This document shows positions 35,705 through 47,631 of a stretch of DNA of 64,000 nucleotides, piece by piece. Position numbers and translations under genes: made by a program. The DNA is from Phlegmacium glaucopus. Taxonomy: Eukaryota; Basidiomycota; Agaricomycetes; Agaricales; Cortinariaceae. Each line of letters starts with the position of its first letter. Within the stretch, counting starts at the first letter, position 1. The stretch is from NCBI GenBank assembly GCA_015039465.1, contig MU130382.1, positions 354,386 through 418,385 on the forward strand. The letters are read 5' to 3'. The notes below the pieces were generated by a model, which was given only the letters and a program-made list of their open reading frames with translations, ran no database searches and was not told where the DNA came from.

Positions 35705-37022
35705 TTTGAAAGGTATGCCTGGGGTATAATATTATATCAAGTACAGCCTGAGTTGCGGCGGCTGTGACTTTGAAAGCCATATTAGTCAGCAAATCGTGTA
35801 TATCATCGTGACACACACATTACATATATCGGACTCAGGTGCTTTCCACTTTGTTTCTGGGCTACTGTTTTGCCTGGTAAGAGGTTGGTGAGATCACTCC
35901 CTATATCTCCTGGTAATATGCACATCAACTGATTTAATGCTGCTCATGTCTGTGACCGATGCCTACTTAGGGACTAGCATGGTAAACTATGGTTTAGACA
36001 GATTCACAAAATAAAATTCATTTTCTCCCTTGTTTGGAATCTTGATAGTACAAAATTTGGCATACAAGTAGACACCAATATTAACTATAATGCCTGTAAT
36101 TTTCAGAAGATAGAGAGATGATTATGTAAACTCAAACAGTACAGTTTGGAACAATTTTTCCATACCGAACTGTTCCGTTTCAATGTGACAACTCTCCCAC
36201 ATTCACTTTCCAACACTTTTAGTCATTGTAAACTAGAACATCTTGGCTATCATACAGAGAAAGAATTTTAAGAATTGCAGCAGAATTGCGCTTGCAAGTT
36301 GCTTTTTTCCCAGGAACTGGAGTTTACCAAACTTTACCATGCTAGTCCCTATGTCTACTATGTCTCTACTGGTCAAGAGCTGCACAAATTCATCATTAGT
36401 CAACGGCAAGGCATACTTTTCATCCCCCTCATGCGAGACTATTGTGAAAGTATATGAAAGTTAATTAAATGCAGGCTTCTTTGTTTCTCTGACATCATGA
36501 TGAAATTTTGTCACACATCAGTTTAGTCACTAGTGTTGATCTCAATAGGGGAATTCAAAGTTATGTAACGAAGACACAACTTTGAAGCAGCTGCTTCACT
36601 TTTTATTTTTAGTTTTTGAAGCGGTTTAACTTTGACCACTTGAGTAATCCCGACTTTGTTGACAGGAGCACAGAGACGAGACACGAGTCACACAACAGGT
36701 GAAAGTGATAGATTGAGATGGATAAACACGGCAAGTAGCTACTAAATATGAGCTGTGGGAACAAATCCGGACTGAAGGACAAAGACTACAAGTCCAACAC
36801 ACCCCCACAACTGAGGGAGTCTGCAATGGAGATGGGAATATGAAACACATCGTGAAAGAAACACCCTCATAAAATGGGCAAGAAAATAAACTCAAACACA
36901 AAGAGGTGGCAAGAGAGAGGGAGGAAGGGCAAGGAAAAAGAGGAGAAGCACCCCCATATGATGGGAAAATTGAGGGCACCCCCCATGAAAATGGGTTGGA
37001 AAAGGTGAAATAAGGGAGTCAA
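35705..37022. other. chs5 upstream region grading into the repeat island
   Basis: It includes the chs5 promoter. From about 36000 on the sequence is AT-rich or A/G-rich with no gene I can support. This is the left edge of a roughly 21-kb gene-poor block. Confidence 0.5.
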
Positions 37023-37977
37023 TCATGTTTCTGTGAGGCAAGGAGGGATTGGAAAAGGTTCAAAGGGCTGTTGAGGTGTCCACAGATCATAAGATGTTGG
37101 ATTATAGGTGTATGAATTGTGTAAAGCAGAAGTTTGATGCGCCAGTGGCAGTTGGACCACAAAGTTTGTACCAGGTGACTGAGGTGCAGAAAGATGTTGA
37201 ATGGATGAATTTGGGTATTGTGGCTGACAATGTTGAATTGATTGGGGATTGAAAATAGGGACAGGGTACGAAGTGTGTGGAAACAGGATTTCAGAAGGAT
37301 GATTAAATGGACTCGGAGATATGTTAAAATTATGGGAATCAGACAAATGTTCAGAAAGCAAAGGGTGCCAAGGATATTGAATTGATTGGGGATTAAAAGT
37401 TGGAATGGGGTAAGAAATTATTGCAATTGGTGTTTTGGCCAGAGTATTAATGGGAGGATCAGGAAAGTTAAAGGAATCAAGCAAAGGGTGAGAATTAAAA
37501 GGGGGATTGTTTAGAGAAGAAAATGGCTGAGAAATCAAAACTGGAATCAATGCAGGAGTGGGGGGATGAGGAACAGAATATGCCTGTGGTATTTGGAAGA
37601 AACTAGAAGGTGATGTTGTAGTTTTCAAGTGCAGGACCATGGATTAATGAACAAGTATCATGTTTGTATGAGCTTGTAACAAACATGTAGGGAATTACAT
37701 AATCATAAATACTTTCATACTACTTAGTTCAAAATTCAAGTCCAACAGGTGAATGGTGTGGTGAGATTAAAGGCAAGTCAGGAGGAGAAAACAGGGGCTG
37801 TTGTGGTACTGAGAGACAAGCAAATGGCTGGTCTATAGCAGTGAGCAAAGTGACAGCAAGTGTTTGGGTGGTGATTGACATTGGCTGGGGGAAAATGGAA
37901 TTTGGAACCTGTACCAGTGAGGGTGGATCCACCTGTGACACAGGAGCAATGGGTGCCTGAAGCTTGAACCTAAGCAC
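37023..37977 (-). CDS. two proline-rich ORFs, doubtful coding status
   Basis: Two open frames, 37640-37023 (about 205 codons) and 37977-37729 (82 codons), lie on the minus strand. Both are rich in Pro, Ser, Gln and Ile with no charged core and no domain I know. The longer one contains an internal repeat (PIPTFNPQSIQYP and PVPIFNPQSIQHC). They may be remnants of one disordered protein or a transposon gag-like region, or chance ORFs in biased sequence. The solo LTR at 38033 lies just upstream. Confidence 0.25.
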
Positions 37978-38032
37978 CAGGAATCCATCTTCATGAGTGA
38001 GTGGAACATACTTTGGAGAGCTTGGTGATACA

Positions 38033-38304
38033 TGTTAGAATTGTGTCAGTCTAGGGACTACAGTGTGATAGATGCTAGAGGATGTCTTAGATAGCAAGCC
38101 TAGCAGGGTTGTTTGGCCAATGATATATCCTGGGTCAATCCGATGAGGAAACACCTCATCATCTACCTAGCTGTATACATATGCCCTTATCTACTTATCT
38201 ACCTAAAGGGGGTAGACAGGTATTACTAGTACAATTAGCTACTCAGTTCTGATTTCTATCTAATCAATCTCCTATCAACGCATGTGGGATTCAATACTCC
38301 AACA
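38033..38304. mobile_element. solo LTR, 272 bp, TSD ATACA
   Basis: It starts TGTTAGAATTG and ends ATACTCCAACA. The 5-bp direct repeats ATACA (38028-38032 and 38305-38309) are perfect. No internal retrotransposon sequence adjoins it, so it is a solo LTR left by recombination. Its size and ends resemble those at 45381 and 51604. Confidence 0.88.
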
Positions 38305-38344
38305 ATACACTGTCAGTATGCTAGGTGCTGTACCAACTGAGGGT

Positions 38345-39710
38345 GTGATGCAGTATAAATCATTGTGAGTGTTGTATATAAACACCAACCAGAGAGCAGT
38401 GGACCAGTCTTTAGGTCAAGAGACTCCCTGTTATTTGTTTAGGGAAGGCTTAGCCTTAGACTTGTAACACACAGAGGTAGAGGGAAAGAATAGAGATGAG
38501 GAGGATGAGGATGAAGATGAATAGAAAGGTGACTGAGGTAGAGGATGAGGATGAGGATGAATGAGAAAGGGTCTTCAGTAAGACTATAGCAGTAGACAGT
38601 ATGGGACAGTAACAGATCAAAGGCTGAAAAAGCGAACTTGAGGGAGGAATTCACTGGAACTCCACTGAGATGATGACTGTAGGGGACTAAGAATGAATTG
38701 GGGGAAACTACCTATCCTGGTACAAAAGAGCAGTATTTATACCCTAAGGATGAGGCTATGTAGAACAATAAAAAAGAAAGAAGTATGCGCTGTCAAAGGA
38801 AGAAAGATGAAGAGAGGACAGCTGCGAGAAGAAAAGAACAATGGAAAAGAAGAAGGAACAATAAAAAAATCTGTAGAGTGTCAAAGTGCGAGAGAAAAGA
38901 AGAGAAGTCAGTGTACACAGTCCAATAGCAAAAATATATCAACTCCATAGCTGTGTGGTCATGTCAAAATATGAAAGGTCCTGAGTCAACACTTGAAAGG
39001 TGCAGCCTTGTTCCCAAGAAAATACTACTTACCCATGATCCCATGTCACACAGCCTTGATAACACTTGACACACTGCAAGAATAATCCTCTGCTGCTGAT
39101 TCATCTGCAAGTCCTGCTTAGTCATGATCCTCCTGGACTTCCTAAAGTGTCATAAAGAGGGTGGGAAGGCTTCAGGTACTGCATGAATATTGGTTTTGGC
39201 AGTGAATGATAAGATAAGAGTAGATAATTGAGGATAGGGGACTGAGTGAGATCCAGGAGCCAGGTATGGCCAGGTAGATAGCTAAGGGAAAGACTTGTGG
39301 GTCCATAGCCACAACAACGATGACAAAGCCCCTTACATAATGAGAGATGTAGCTGATGCATCCATAAACAGGCCGTTCTTGAAATGATGGGCCAAAGATG
39401 CAATCAAATGCGAGCCGATGACCAATGCAAATAGTAGATTGATCGCTTTGTTGTATCACTAGCCAAGGAAAAAATGGATGGTAGATGTTTAGGAGCATGT
39501 CAATAGTGTAAATGATGGAGAGCATAGTGAGAGACATTGAGAATATGATGAGCAATGAAGATGATAACATTGAATGAATGATTTTATTGACCAGGAACAC
39601 GATTCAGGGCTGCTTCCAAAACAGGCAAGTGAATTCAAAGTCTGCTTATTTTCATGATAACAACTTTTAAGCTTTTTACCCACACTACCAATCAGTATTG
39701 GTGTGTGATA
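38345..39710 (-). repeat. unclassified 1.3-kb repeat, inverted relative to 49097-50430
   Basis: Nearly the whole segment matches 49097-50430 on the opposite strand, from CACCAATACTGATTGGTAGTG at one end to CTCTCTGGTTGGTGTTT at the other. It holds a TATAAATA-type promoter motif. Its ORF shadows are shared with the other copy but do not look like a known protein. A GATGAG-rich microsatellite lies at about 38490-38560. Confidence 0.75.
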
Positions 39711-39729
39711 GTGGCTGGGGCTTTGGTGG

Positions 39730-40178
39730 TGTTAGGGGACACCCAATTTTTGACTGAAGCACCAACTCCCAATCAGGCCCAAACCCTACCCCACCCCCCC
39801 TCCACACCATCTCCTGATTCTACTCTGGTATCAAGACCCAACTGCGACTTGGTACCTTCCACCTCACTGACGAGATTGACCCAAACCCAAACTGACTGGT
39901 CCAACTCCCAAATATCAATTGGTCCTGGTCCAACTCCTGAATCTCAATTGGCCCAACTCCCAATCTGATTTCAACTTCTCATTTTATTATTTTATTTTAT
40001 CTTCACATGACACCATTTTTATTATCTTTATTATCGCACCATTTCTTTATTTATTTACATATCTCTGTTATGTCCATACTAGTACTTAAATACCCCACCA
40101 TCCTAGCAGAGATCCCTATCCTTTCATCTTTGGATCCCCTGCTAGTCTGACTAAGTCAGTACCACAGTTGCCCTAACA
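39730..40178. mobile_element. solo LTR, 449 bp, TSD GGTGG
   Basis: It begins TGTTAGGGGACACC and ends TTGCCCTAACA, with perfect 5-bp TSDs GGTGG (39725-39729 and 40179-40183). A TTAAATACC motif and GGATCCCCTGCTAG near the 3' end are shared with three other copies in the window (42057, 48208, 51968). No internal region is present. Confidence 0.92.
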
Positions 40179-42056
40179 GGTGGCCTAAACACTGAGTCAA
40201 GTGTATGCAGAAAGGTTCCAACTAAGGTAGGGCGACGAGATATGAGACAAGCAAAACGAGGAGTGACAAAATGACAAAGGGGTGACAAAGTAACAAAGGG
40301 GCGATGCAGTGATGAAGTATAGTTGCTGTATGGGTGACTTGCAGTAAAAACACAATGAAACAAGGGCAAATGATGAGAGAGACGATGACAAGACTTGATT
40401 CTAAACTCTGGGGAGAGAAGCGAATACTTTCTTATTGTTTTTGTAACTAAGTTACAGGGGTTTTTATAGTAGAGGTGATTGGAATTAATGGGGAAATGAA
40501 GCACAAGGTGTGTGGAGTAAATAGCATCAAAAAGCATAAGGAGTTAAATGAGAAAATATAAAAAATCGCACCATAAGATAAAAAGAGTATGGAGAATAAC
40601 TGGTAGCTAGGTAACAGTAAAATGATGTGAACATGATTTGGGCACAGTGAGGGGATGCATAAAAGTATGAATGATAGGAAATCAAAAGCAGCAAAGTGAT
40701 GTGCAGCATGGGTGACTTTTAGGAAAATGGGTAATGATGAAGATGGTGGACAGGGTGGAAAGGACTGGATGAAAGGGCAATGTGTTAGGGGATGTTAGAA
40801 CCCGGGAACCAAGTTGAATACAAAGGTGGTTATCAAAGATAACCACCTTTTGTCTATATACTACAGGCGTGGGAGCCAATTTGACTATATACAGCTAGGA
40901 TGTAATAGAAGGTAGGACGAGGTAAAGATAACCTAAATATAAACTGACATCTGTCAAGATGTCATTGGTGAAGGGACAACTACTACTACAAACACGAGGA
41001 GCAGGGTAAGGGATGCGGTATGGGATACAATCATAGAGATGAGTGAAAGTAAGTACATACTAAGCAAGTATAGAGGCAGACACAATAGGTGTCCCCTGAC
41101 ACAATGCAGCGATGGGAGGGGAGACATAGTGATGGGAGGGGCAATGTAGCAATGAGAGGGGCAATGTAGCAACAAGAGGGGTGATGTAGCAAAAAAAGGG
41201 GTGATGCAGCAACAAAAGAGCAATTCCAGTTGGTAGAGCATAGCCATGTTCATCATCGGTTCCAAAAGGCGATACTTGTGAGAGTCTAGAGAAAAGTATT
41301 CTAGGAGTTCATGATGCAATCATAAACTGGTTTCCACAAAAGCACCCAGAGAGTGTCTAAATAAAATGATGTGGTGAGCTTGGTATGTGCCAACAATTGG
41401 TCATTCAAAGCAAAATTAGTTGTCCACTGGCAAATATGTGAATGTGAACCTCGCCTGTACCCTCAATAACAATCTTGTTCCCAAACGCCATATGGTAAAT
41501 TTTATTTTGAGGTGAGTAGGTCATGAATAACGAGTGCTCAGAGAAAATGTTGGAAGGCAAAGTTGTGTTGACAACAAGATAGAGAGTGGGTGAAGGCAAT
41601 GACCTTAATTTGGGTTTAGAATTTGGTTTATGATGAGAAGGATGTGGCGCAGGAGGCTGTGATTTCCTGGATTTTGAAGGCATTGTGAAATCTAGGTTCA
41701 GTGAAGACAGACCACAAGGAAAATGGAAAAGATGAGAAGATGTTCAAAATATGAAAATAGAATTCCAAACAACCCCAAAGGGGCCTGAAACAAAGGAAAG
41801 AGTGGAAATGCACTGAATGGGTGAAAAAATTAAATTGGGAAGGAAAGGAAATGGATACAGTCAAAAGGACTAAAAAAAAAAGCTTGTGGAGGTGATGCTT
41901 GAATCAATGGAGGTGATAAATGAAAACTAAGATAAAACACAAGAAAACAAAAAGGGGAGAAGCTGTTAGGGAATGACCAGCCATATAACCAGTTTGCCAA
42001 AAGGGCACTGTTAGGGGTCATCAATGATAGTGTTAACTTGTAGAAGATGGAGTTGC
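40179..42056. other. repeat-island sequence with minisatellites and a perfect hairpin
   Basis: No gene is supported. It holds a 13-bp perfect stem at 40822-40834 and 40838-40850 (AAAGGTGGTTATC, loop AAA) and a roughly 21-bp minisatellite of GGGGCAATGTAGCAA-like units at about 41103-41220. A related GACAAAGGGG repeat lies near 40262-40310. Confidence 0.5.
41103..41220. repeat. minisatellite, unit about 21 bp
   Basis: Five to six imperfect tandem units of the form AGAGGGGCAATGTAGCAACA. Confidence 0.75.
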
Positions 42057-42290
42057 TGTTAGGGGACACCCAATTTCAAGCCCAACTCCTGACTCCTGAT
42101 CGGTCCCAAACCCAATCTCACTCCCAAACCCAACTCAACTCCCAAACATCTACATTCCACCTCATCAGTGAATTTGATTGCTTGTCCAACCAATTGGAGC
42201 CGATCCAAACCAAACTTATGACTTTGTAATTATTATTTCATTATTTTACATGACACCACTTTTATTATTTTATTCTTGTATCATTTATTT
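42057..42290. mobile_element. truncated LTR of the TGTTAGGGGACACC family
   Basis: The first about 234 bp match the copy at 51968 closely, down to CATTTATTT. The 3' half with GGATCCCCTGCTAG and CCCTAACA is missing; the next element begins at 42291. Confidence 0.8.
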
Positions 42291-42511
42291 CACTGCTGGC
42301 ACTGGGTGGTGTTTCCCTTAAAGAAACTTATTTTTAGACATGTTTTGTCATTTCCAAATAATTTTTCTCATGAAAACACAAAAAGTGTTTCTGAAGGAGG
42401 AATTCTAAAAATACATCAGGTGTTTCTCATGTGTTTCCAAAAGATAAATCTTATGTTTTTTTAAAGGTTTTCCTTTCAGAAACAGCAGGGAAACACCTAT
42501 TCCACTCAGTG
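42291..42511. mobile_element. hAT-like MITE, 221 bp, imperfect 8-bp TSD
   Basis: The ends are CACTG...CAGTG, with GTGTTTCCC near the left end and its inverse GGGAAACAC near the right. Flanks are ATTTATTT and ATTTATTG. The left flank is LTR sequence and the right flank another repeat, so the TSD may be coincidental. Confidence 0.55.
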
Positions 42512-42519
42512 ATTTATTG

Positions 42520-42803
42520 AGAAAATTGCAAAATACATTCCTGGACATGGTGGTTCAACATTGTCTAGCAAAATTTATAAATTATAAGGGACTCCCAGGG
42601 CCTCCTGATATGATTTAATCCAGATGGTCAATGCACAGGATGCACTAAAGGTATCCTGAGCAAGTGTGTGACACTCTAAAATTTTATCTATGCTGTCTTA
42701 GGTTGTCCTGGGGTGTCCTAGGGTGTCCTGGGATGTCCTGGGTAGTGATGTGACACTAACAAATTACCCAAGGCTACCTAAGGCCAAAATCATTTTTCCT
42801 GAT
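42520..42803 (+). repeat. interspersed repeat X, copy 1
   Basis: Blocks such as GAGAAAATTG, TTCCTGGACATGG, GGGACTCCCAGGGCCTCCTG and ATTTAATCCAGATGGTCAAT recur in inverse orientation at 45946-46445. Copy 1 has an extra segment with four GTCCTGGG-type tandem units at about 42700-42745. Its ends are undefined. Confidence 0.65.
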
Positions 42804-42834
42804 GGACCCAACAATATTATATTGCTGCTAATTT

Positions 42835-43060
42835 GGTCTAGACCAGGTATAAATTTCTGCCTGCCCATCAGGTCCTGACCCAGTCCCCCAGAATATTTTC
42901 TCACTGGCTACCCATTCAGTCCTGGGTTGGTACCCAACAATATTATATGGCTGCCCATTTGGTCCAGACCAGGTATCATTTTTTGCCTGTCCATCCAGTC
43001 CTGACCTGGTCCCCCAGAATATTTTCTGGCTGGCTGCCCATTCAGTCCTGACTGGCTTGC
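42835..43060. repeat. tandem duplication, two units of about 120 bp
   Basis: GACCAGGTAT, CAGTCCCCCAGAATATTTTC-like and CCCATTCAGTCCTG blocks occur twice in the same order. The frame is open on the minus strand over both units but encodes nothing recognisable. Confidence 0.7.
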
Positions 43061-43080
43061 CCATTTGGTTTCAATATTAT

Positions 43081-44740
43081 TTTTTGGTTTGGAAAAGGTA
43101 GCTGGCCCTGGCTGGTGGGTCCAGTCATCTAACTATCTTGGTGGAGGGCATCAGCTCACCAGTCTATAACAGACATCTCCCAGCCATGAGCTCACTCTGC
43201 TGCTTGGTCTATAACTGTACATAATGTGATTCCGCCTTTTAGTCTCTGATCAGCAGAGTGGGCTATCATTTGTCCTCTTCAGTACATGAGTCCATGAATA
43301 TGCAACCTCTCACTTTCATGAATGCTACAGAGGTCAGGAGCTTGATTATATGACCACATACACACCCATTGTCTGATCTTTCAGTTGCATATCCTGAGGT
43401 GTGTTGTTTCTTATGTCTTCAAGATTTAGATTTTAACATTATGTGTCAAATCATGTCAATCATCCAGAAACTGGATTCTAATCTTGTCAATATAATTCTT
43501 GATGAATTGGGCAAGACAGCCCACTGATGAAGAGATGTGAAACAATCTCTCACATTTGTGAGCAGCATAGCCTTTGATCAATGTTCGACTTGGAGGGATA
43601 AGCTGCAAAAGGTGAATTATGTGGACTCAATAGTTGAAGTGAGTGATTGCTAAGTTGATGAGTATTTCAGGCATTGAGTAAAGTCTCCTCTAAGCCATTA
43701 AACATGCTTCTAGAGCACCAGAACTGGAACAAAATGTCAACATTGATTAATCTGTCTTGCCCTTGTTGTTGGGTCTCAATCCACTGGTGAGCAAGGTGTT
43801 ACATTGATGAAATTGGCAGCTATTTGTGGAACTGTATTTTATAATAAACATTTATGCTGTTTGTGATAATCCTGAGCTACAATATTTTCATACTATGTGT
43901 ATAGTAATCTAAAATATAATAATCTATGGTATCCAATTCCCTTGATAGTCCACATTGTTTTCCTTCAGATTCCCATTCCCATTCTCATTATCACACCAAT
44001 CTCATACCAATCTTGAGGTCAACCTCACCTTGGACCAAATGTGGGTCAACCAACATTAACTCATGACCTCTCATACCAATCTCTAGGTCACCTTGGACCA
44101 AATGTTCATCAACCAACATTAACCCATGATATTGAGCTGAAATGGTGTTCAGGCTCCCAGTATATCAACTCTACTAACTCAATAGTCTTAGTTATAAGCT
44201 CCATAACATCAGTGGGTAGCGGGGCTTGAGGCATTCTGAGATACCATCTGAATTTGATTTTGGCATTCAGAATCACAAGGAATGGGTTCAGTGGGACAAT
44301 CTGAATCAAGTGAGAATGAAGGGAGTGGGGACAGGTGTTGGTTCCAGGTGATTCATGCAAGGTGTGGTCTTGCCCAGCTATGTAGGTTTTTGTGAGACCT
44401 GGTCATTTGTGTAGTCATAGACAGTAAGAACATTCCTGGCAGGGAGTAGATGTTCAGGATGCAATGCTACTAATTTGTACTGCGCATCACTGATAGGTGG
44501 TTGGGTTAACTGTGGGAACTTATGGTCAAATGAATTTGTTTCAATTATAAACACTCATGGCAAGTTGTTGCATGTACATCACACCATTGTCAAATTTATT
44601 CTGTAAAACAGCATTTTCTCCTTGGACTAAGGTAATGAGTTGATTAAGTGTTGTCAAGGAGCCAGTCATGGCAAAAAAGGCATATTTATCAAGCATTATG
44701 TGCAATCTGTGATTGACTTTGGGTGACAATCAGCTAGAAT
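43081..44740. other. repeat-island sequence, no gene recognised
   Basis: AT-rich. The only clear structure is a tandem duplication of about 70 bp at roughly 44000-44132 (CTCATACCAATCT ... CACCTTGGACCAAATGT ... CAACCAACATTAAC, twice). Confidence 0.5.
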
Positions 44741-45057
44741 TAGGGATTGTTGTGGGTAACCTGTGGGTAACTCGGAATCAACCTGTACCCCACCCACAGG
44801 GACCCATAACCACTGACCCCATGGGTTTACTTATCAACACGAGCCCAAAAACACCCAAAACAGCCCAGAAATAAGGGAGATATGTGCTAAATGATAGTTA
44901 CTATTATTTTGGTCATATCTCCTTCAATTCTTATCAATTTTGAATGATCTAGGGCTCATTATGTAGGTAGTTGGTACAGTAATCTGTGCCCATACCGGTA
45001 CCCCACTGTACCCTACCTGCCAACCTGCAGGGGTTGAAAAACCCATGACAATCCCTA
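44741..45057. mobile_element. hAT-like MITE, 317 bp, 8-bp TSD GCTAGAAT
   Basis: The ends TAGGGATTGTTGTGGGT and ACCCATGACAATCCCTA are inverted repeats, and the TSD GCTAGAAT is perfect (44733-44740, 45058-45065). No coding capacity. Confidence 0.92.
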
Positions 45058-45380
45058 GCTAGAATATGCATTGTTATCAGAATAAATAGATGTACAATTT
45101 GTAAGATTAGTCCCATTATTCAAATTGAAGAAGGAATTAAAAAGACTCCTCCTGTACCATTGCTATGAGACAGGGTTAAGGAAACAGAGAACACCTACAA
45201 TTAGTTTCTTGAGAGTGGGGTCCTTGCTAACTGAATTCACCCAGCACATCTTTTGGTGAGTGTAAGATGAGCTTTTAGTGATGAAGCAGTGTTCTGCTGC
45301 TTGACAGGATGTGCCCCACCAGTGATTGAAGTGGAAGCCACTGAACCAGCACCAATGGAATGAGGGGCATAGTGGATAGA
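45058..45380 (-). pseudogene. fragment of an unknown broken gene (left part)
   Basis: On the minus strand the sequence next to the LTR reads HYAPHSIGAGSVASTSITGG and SSLKAHLTLTKRCAG, which looks like protein. It probably belongs to the same disrupted gene as 46869-47631. The family is unknown to me. Confidence 0.3.
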
Positions 45381-45644
45381 TGTTGGAATTATTTTAGCAC
45401 TAGATTGTGTCTTATTGCACCATTATGGTGTTAGTGGATATTAACCAATAGTGGATATCACTCATAGATTACTATCATAGGTACAGCCACATTTGTATTT
45501 AGTATAAGTAGTTAACCATTGAGGAGGGGAAGTCCTCATCATTTTACACAAATACTATTGCATATCCCTGCCCTCGCTTAGACACCTAAAGCTTAAGTGT
45601 TCTAGCAAGTCTAGTACTGTAAACCGACATCTGAAATTTCAACA
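45381..45644. mobile_element. solo LTR, 264 bp, near-perfect 5-bp TSD
   Basis: It starts TGTTGGAATTATT and ends CTGAAATTTCAACA. Flanks are ATAGA and ATAGG. Its end sequence matches the LTR at 51604 (AAATTTCAACA) and the size is almost identical, so the two form one family. Confidence 0.85.
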
Positions 45645-45945
45645 ATAGGCCCCACACTCCATTTTTGAACCACCTCCAGGCAAGACTTTACACTCACCCA
45701 CCAGTCCGATCGGAATCTGATCGGAATCTGAGTAGTCTGAGTAAAAACATCAAAAGTCCGGGTTCAGTCTGAGTCAGTCTGAGTCAGTCCGAGTTCAGTC
45801 CGAGTTCAGTCTGAGTTCAGTCCGAGCTGAGTCCGAGCTGAGTCCGAGCTGAGTCCGAGCTGAGTCCAAGTCCAAGTAAAAAATTACTTGGACTTGGACT
45901 CAGCTCGGACTCAGCTCAGACTCAGCTCAGACTGAACTCAGACTG

Positions 45946-46445
45946 CATCAAGAAAAATGATTTTGACACCTTTAGTGCATCCTGGTGCATTGACCATCTG
46001 GATTAAATCACATCAGGAGGCCCTGGGAGTCCCTTAGAATTTATGTAGAAATTATGAAATTTCCAGTACTTTTCTGTCCCCCACCAGATCTGATCAGATC
46101 TGATCAGAATTGTTATATCTAACCAGATCTGCTCAGATCTGCTCAGATTCTGAGTGGATCCAAGTGGATCTGAGAAAATAGAGACCTACTAGCTACTTCT
46201 GTTAAGGTTTGGTTAAGGTTTGGTTAAGGTTTGAGTTAGGGTTTGGTTAGGGTTTTATTAAGGTTAGGGAGGTATATCATTTCCATTCTGCTCAGATCTG
46301 CTCAGAATGCCTGCCAAATCTGCTCAGATCTGATCAGATCTGGTGGATCACAGCAAAGACCTTGAATTTTCATATAGAATGTTTAACTGCCATGTCCAGG
46401 AAAGTATTTTTCAATTTTCTCAATAAGGAGAGCTGCTATTATAGA
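45946..46445 (-). repeat. interspersed repeat X, copy 2 (inverted)
   Basis: Inverse of 42520-42803 over several blocks. It contains a separate insertion at 46081-46346. Confidence 0.6.
46081..46346. mobile_element. 266-bp MITE with GATCTGATCAGATCTG ends
   Basis: The terminal inverted repeats are CCACCAGATCTGATCAGATC and its inverse. The middle has five TTAAGGTTTGG/TTAGGGTTTGG units (about 46201-46260). I could not find a convincing TSD. Confidence 0.65.
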
Positions 46446-46868
46446 ATTTAAACATATTCAGGGTCCTAAAACAATTCTCTACCATCTTTAAAAAATTTCC
46501 TTTTTTGGAATCTTATATAATCTACTCTGACCCACCATATGCTTGAAATCATGCTTATCTGTGATCATGTGACCAATAGTCTGTGTGGGAAGAGGACAAA
46601 CATGGGTACAAACAAGTAGTCTAAGCAATTTACTTGGACTGAGTCTGAGTAAGTCCAATCAGAATCCGATCGGAATCCGATGAAACACAGTCCGATCAGA
46701 TTCCGAGTAAGTCTGAGCAATTTACTTGGACTGAACTCGGACTGGGCTCAGACTCAAAACTTGAAAATGGCTGGTGCTCCAGCCAAATTTGAGTCCGATT
46801 GGACTGCTCAGAATCCAATCGGATTACTCGGAGTCTGATCGGAATTAGTGGCTTAGTGTAAAGACCTC

Positions 46869-47631
46869 CCTCCAGGATAGAAAATGCAAATTTTGTTGTT
46901 AGTCTTTGCTCATGTATCTGGTTGGAACTTGTATGAGGGAGGAAACCAGACATATATGATATGGCACTGGTTTGTGACTCATAGAAGGGCCACTTCAACT
47001 CTCAGTTTCATTGTAATGTACATCAGCTTCCAGATCATGTGATTGTCTGGGCTTGCAACAGCCCTTTTTTCTGATTTTCTCTTTCAAATAAATACTGAAC
47101 AAGTAATTTACAGCAAATGTTGGTGTCCTATGATGTGACAGCCTGGCTTTGAACTGTGTTTGGGATTGATAAAGTGCTTCCCTATGCAGTTCCACTGACA
47201 ACTTGATCAAACCCCTTCCACAGTCATCACCATGAAATAAGACTTCTGTAAAATAATAAAGATAATTTGTATAGCCCAATAATAGTTACTTTGTTTTTTC
47301 ATCACATGAAAACTCCCTTCACTTGAATGGTGAGGAAACTTCTCAACCCCAACCTTTGAACATCTTAGATCATACCCACCTACATGCAACTGCTGCATCT
47401 CCATACCTCTCTCATTGATGGCAGAAGGTGCAAGTTCATACTTTAAATGGAGAATTTCCAAGCCCCCCCCCACTGATGAGAGACATCAGTAAGGAAGGTC
47501 CTAAGGCAGCATAGAGCCATGTTGGATGAGGTGTATAACAGTTTGCTTGTAACTATTTTTGAGAAAGAATAAGGTAGGGAATGGTAGGAAGAATAGCAAG
47601 TCAGACATATGAAAAGCATGAGAAATTGCAT
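46869..47631 (-). pseudogene. fragments of an unknown gene, interrupted by transposons
   Basis: Minus-strand open pieces in succession: ALCCLRTFLTDVSHQWGG, LKYELAPSAINERGMEMQQL, VGVEKFPHHSSEGSFHVMKK, EVLFHGDDCGRGLIKLSVEL, RLSHHRTPTFAVNYLFSIYL and SQTSAISYMSGFLPHTSSNQ. They end at KFAFSILEGG against the composite MITE. Possible continuation at 45058-45690 suggests a gene or autonomous transposon broken by at least two insertions. I do not recognise the family. Confidence 0.35.

Larger units (their letters stand above)
45691..46868. mobile_element. composite MITE with GAGTCCGAGCT repeats, interrupted by repeat X
   Basis: The outer ends are TTTACACTCACCCACCAGTCCGATC at left (inverted at right as GATCGGAATTAGTGGCTTAGTGTAAA), flanked by AAGAC-like sequence. 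Inside the left arm (45760-45945) are about ten CAGTCCGAGTT/GAGTCCGAGCT units folding onto their own complement. Repeat X copy 2 (about 45946-46445, inverted) splits the element and is itself split by a 266-bp element. Confidence 0.7.

Noticed and set aside
42828..43064. 78-codon minus-strand ORF over the tandem duplication
   Set aside because: The protein simply repeats because the DNA does; there is no family resemblance and it sits among transposon debris.
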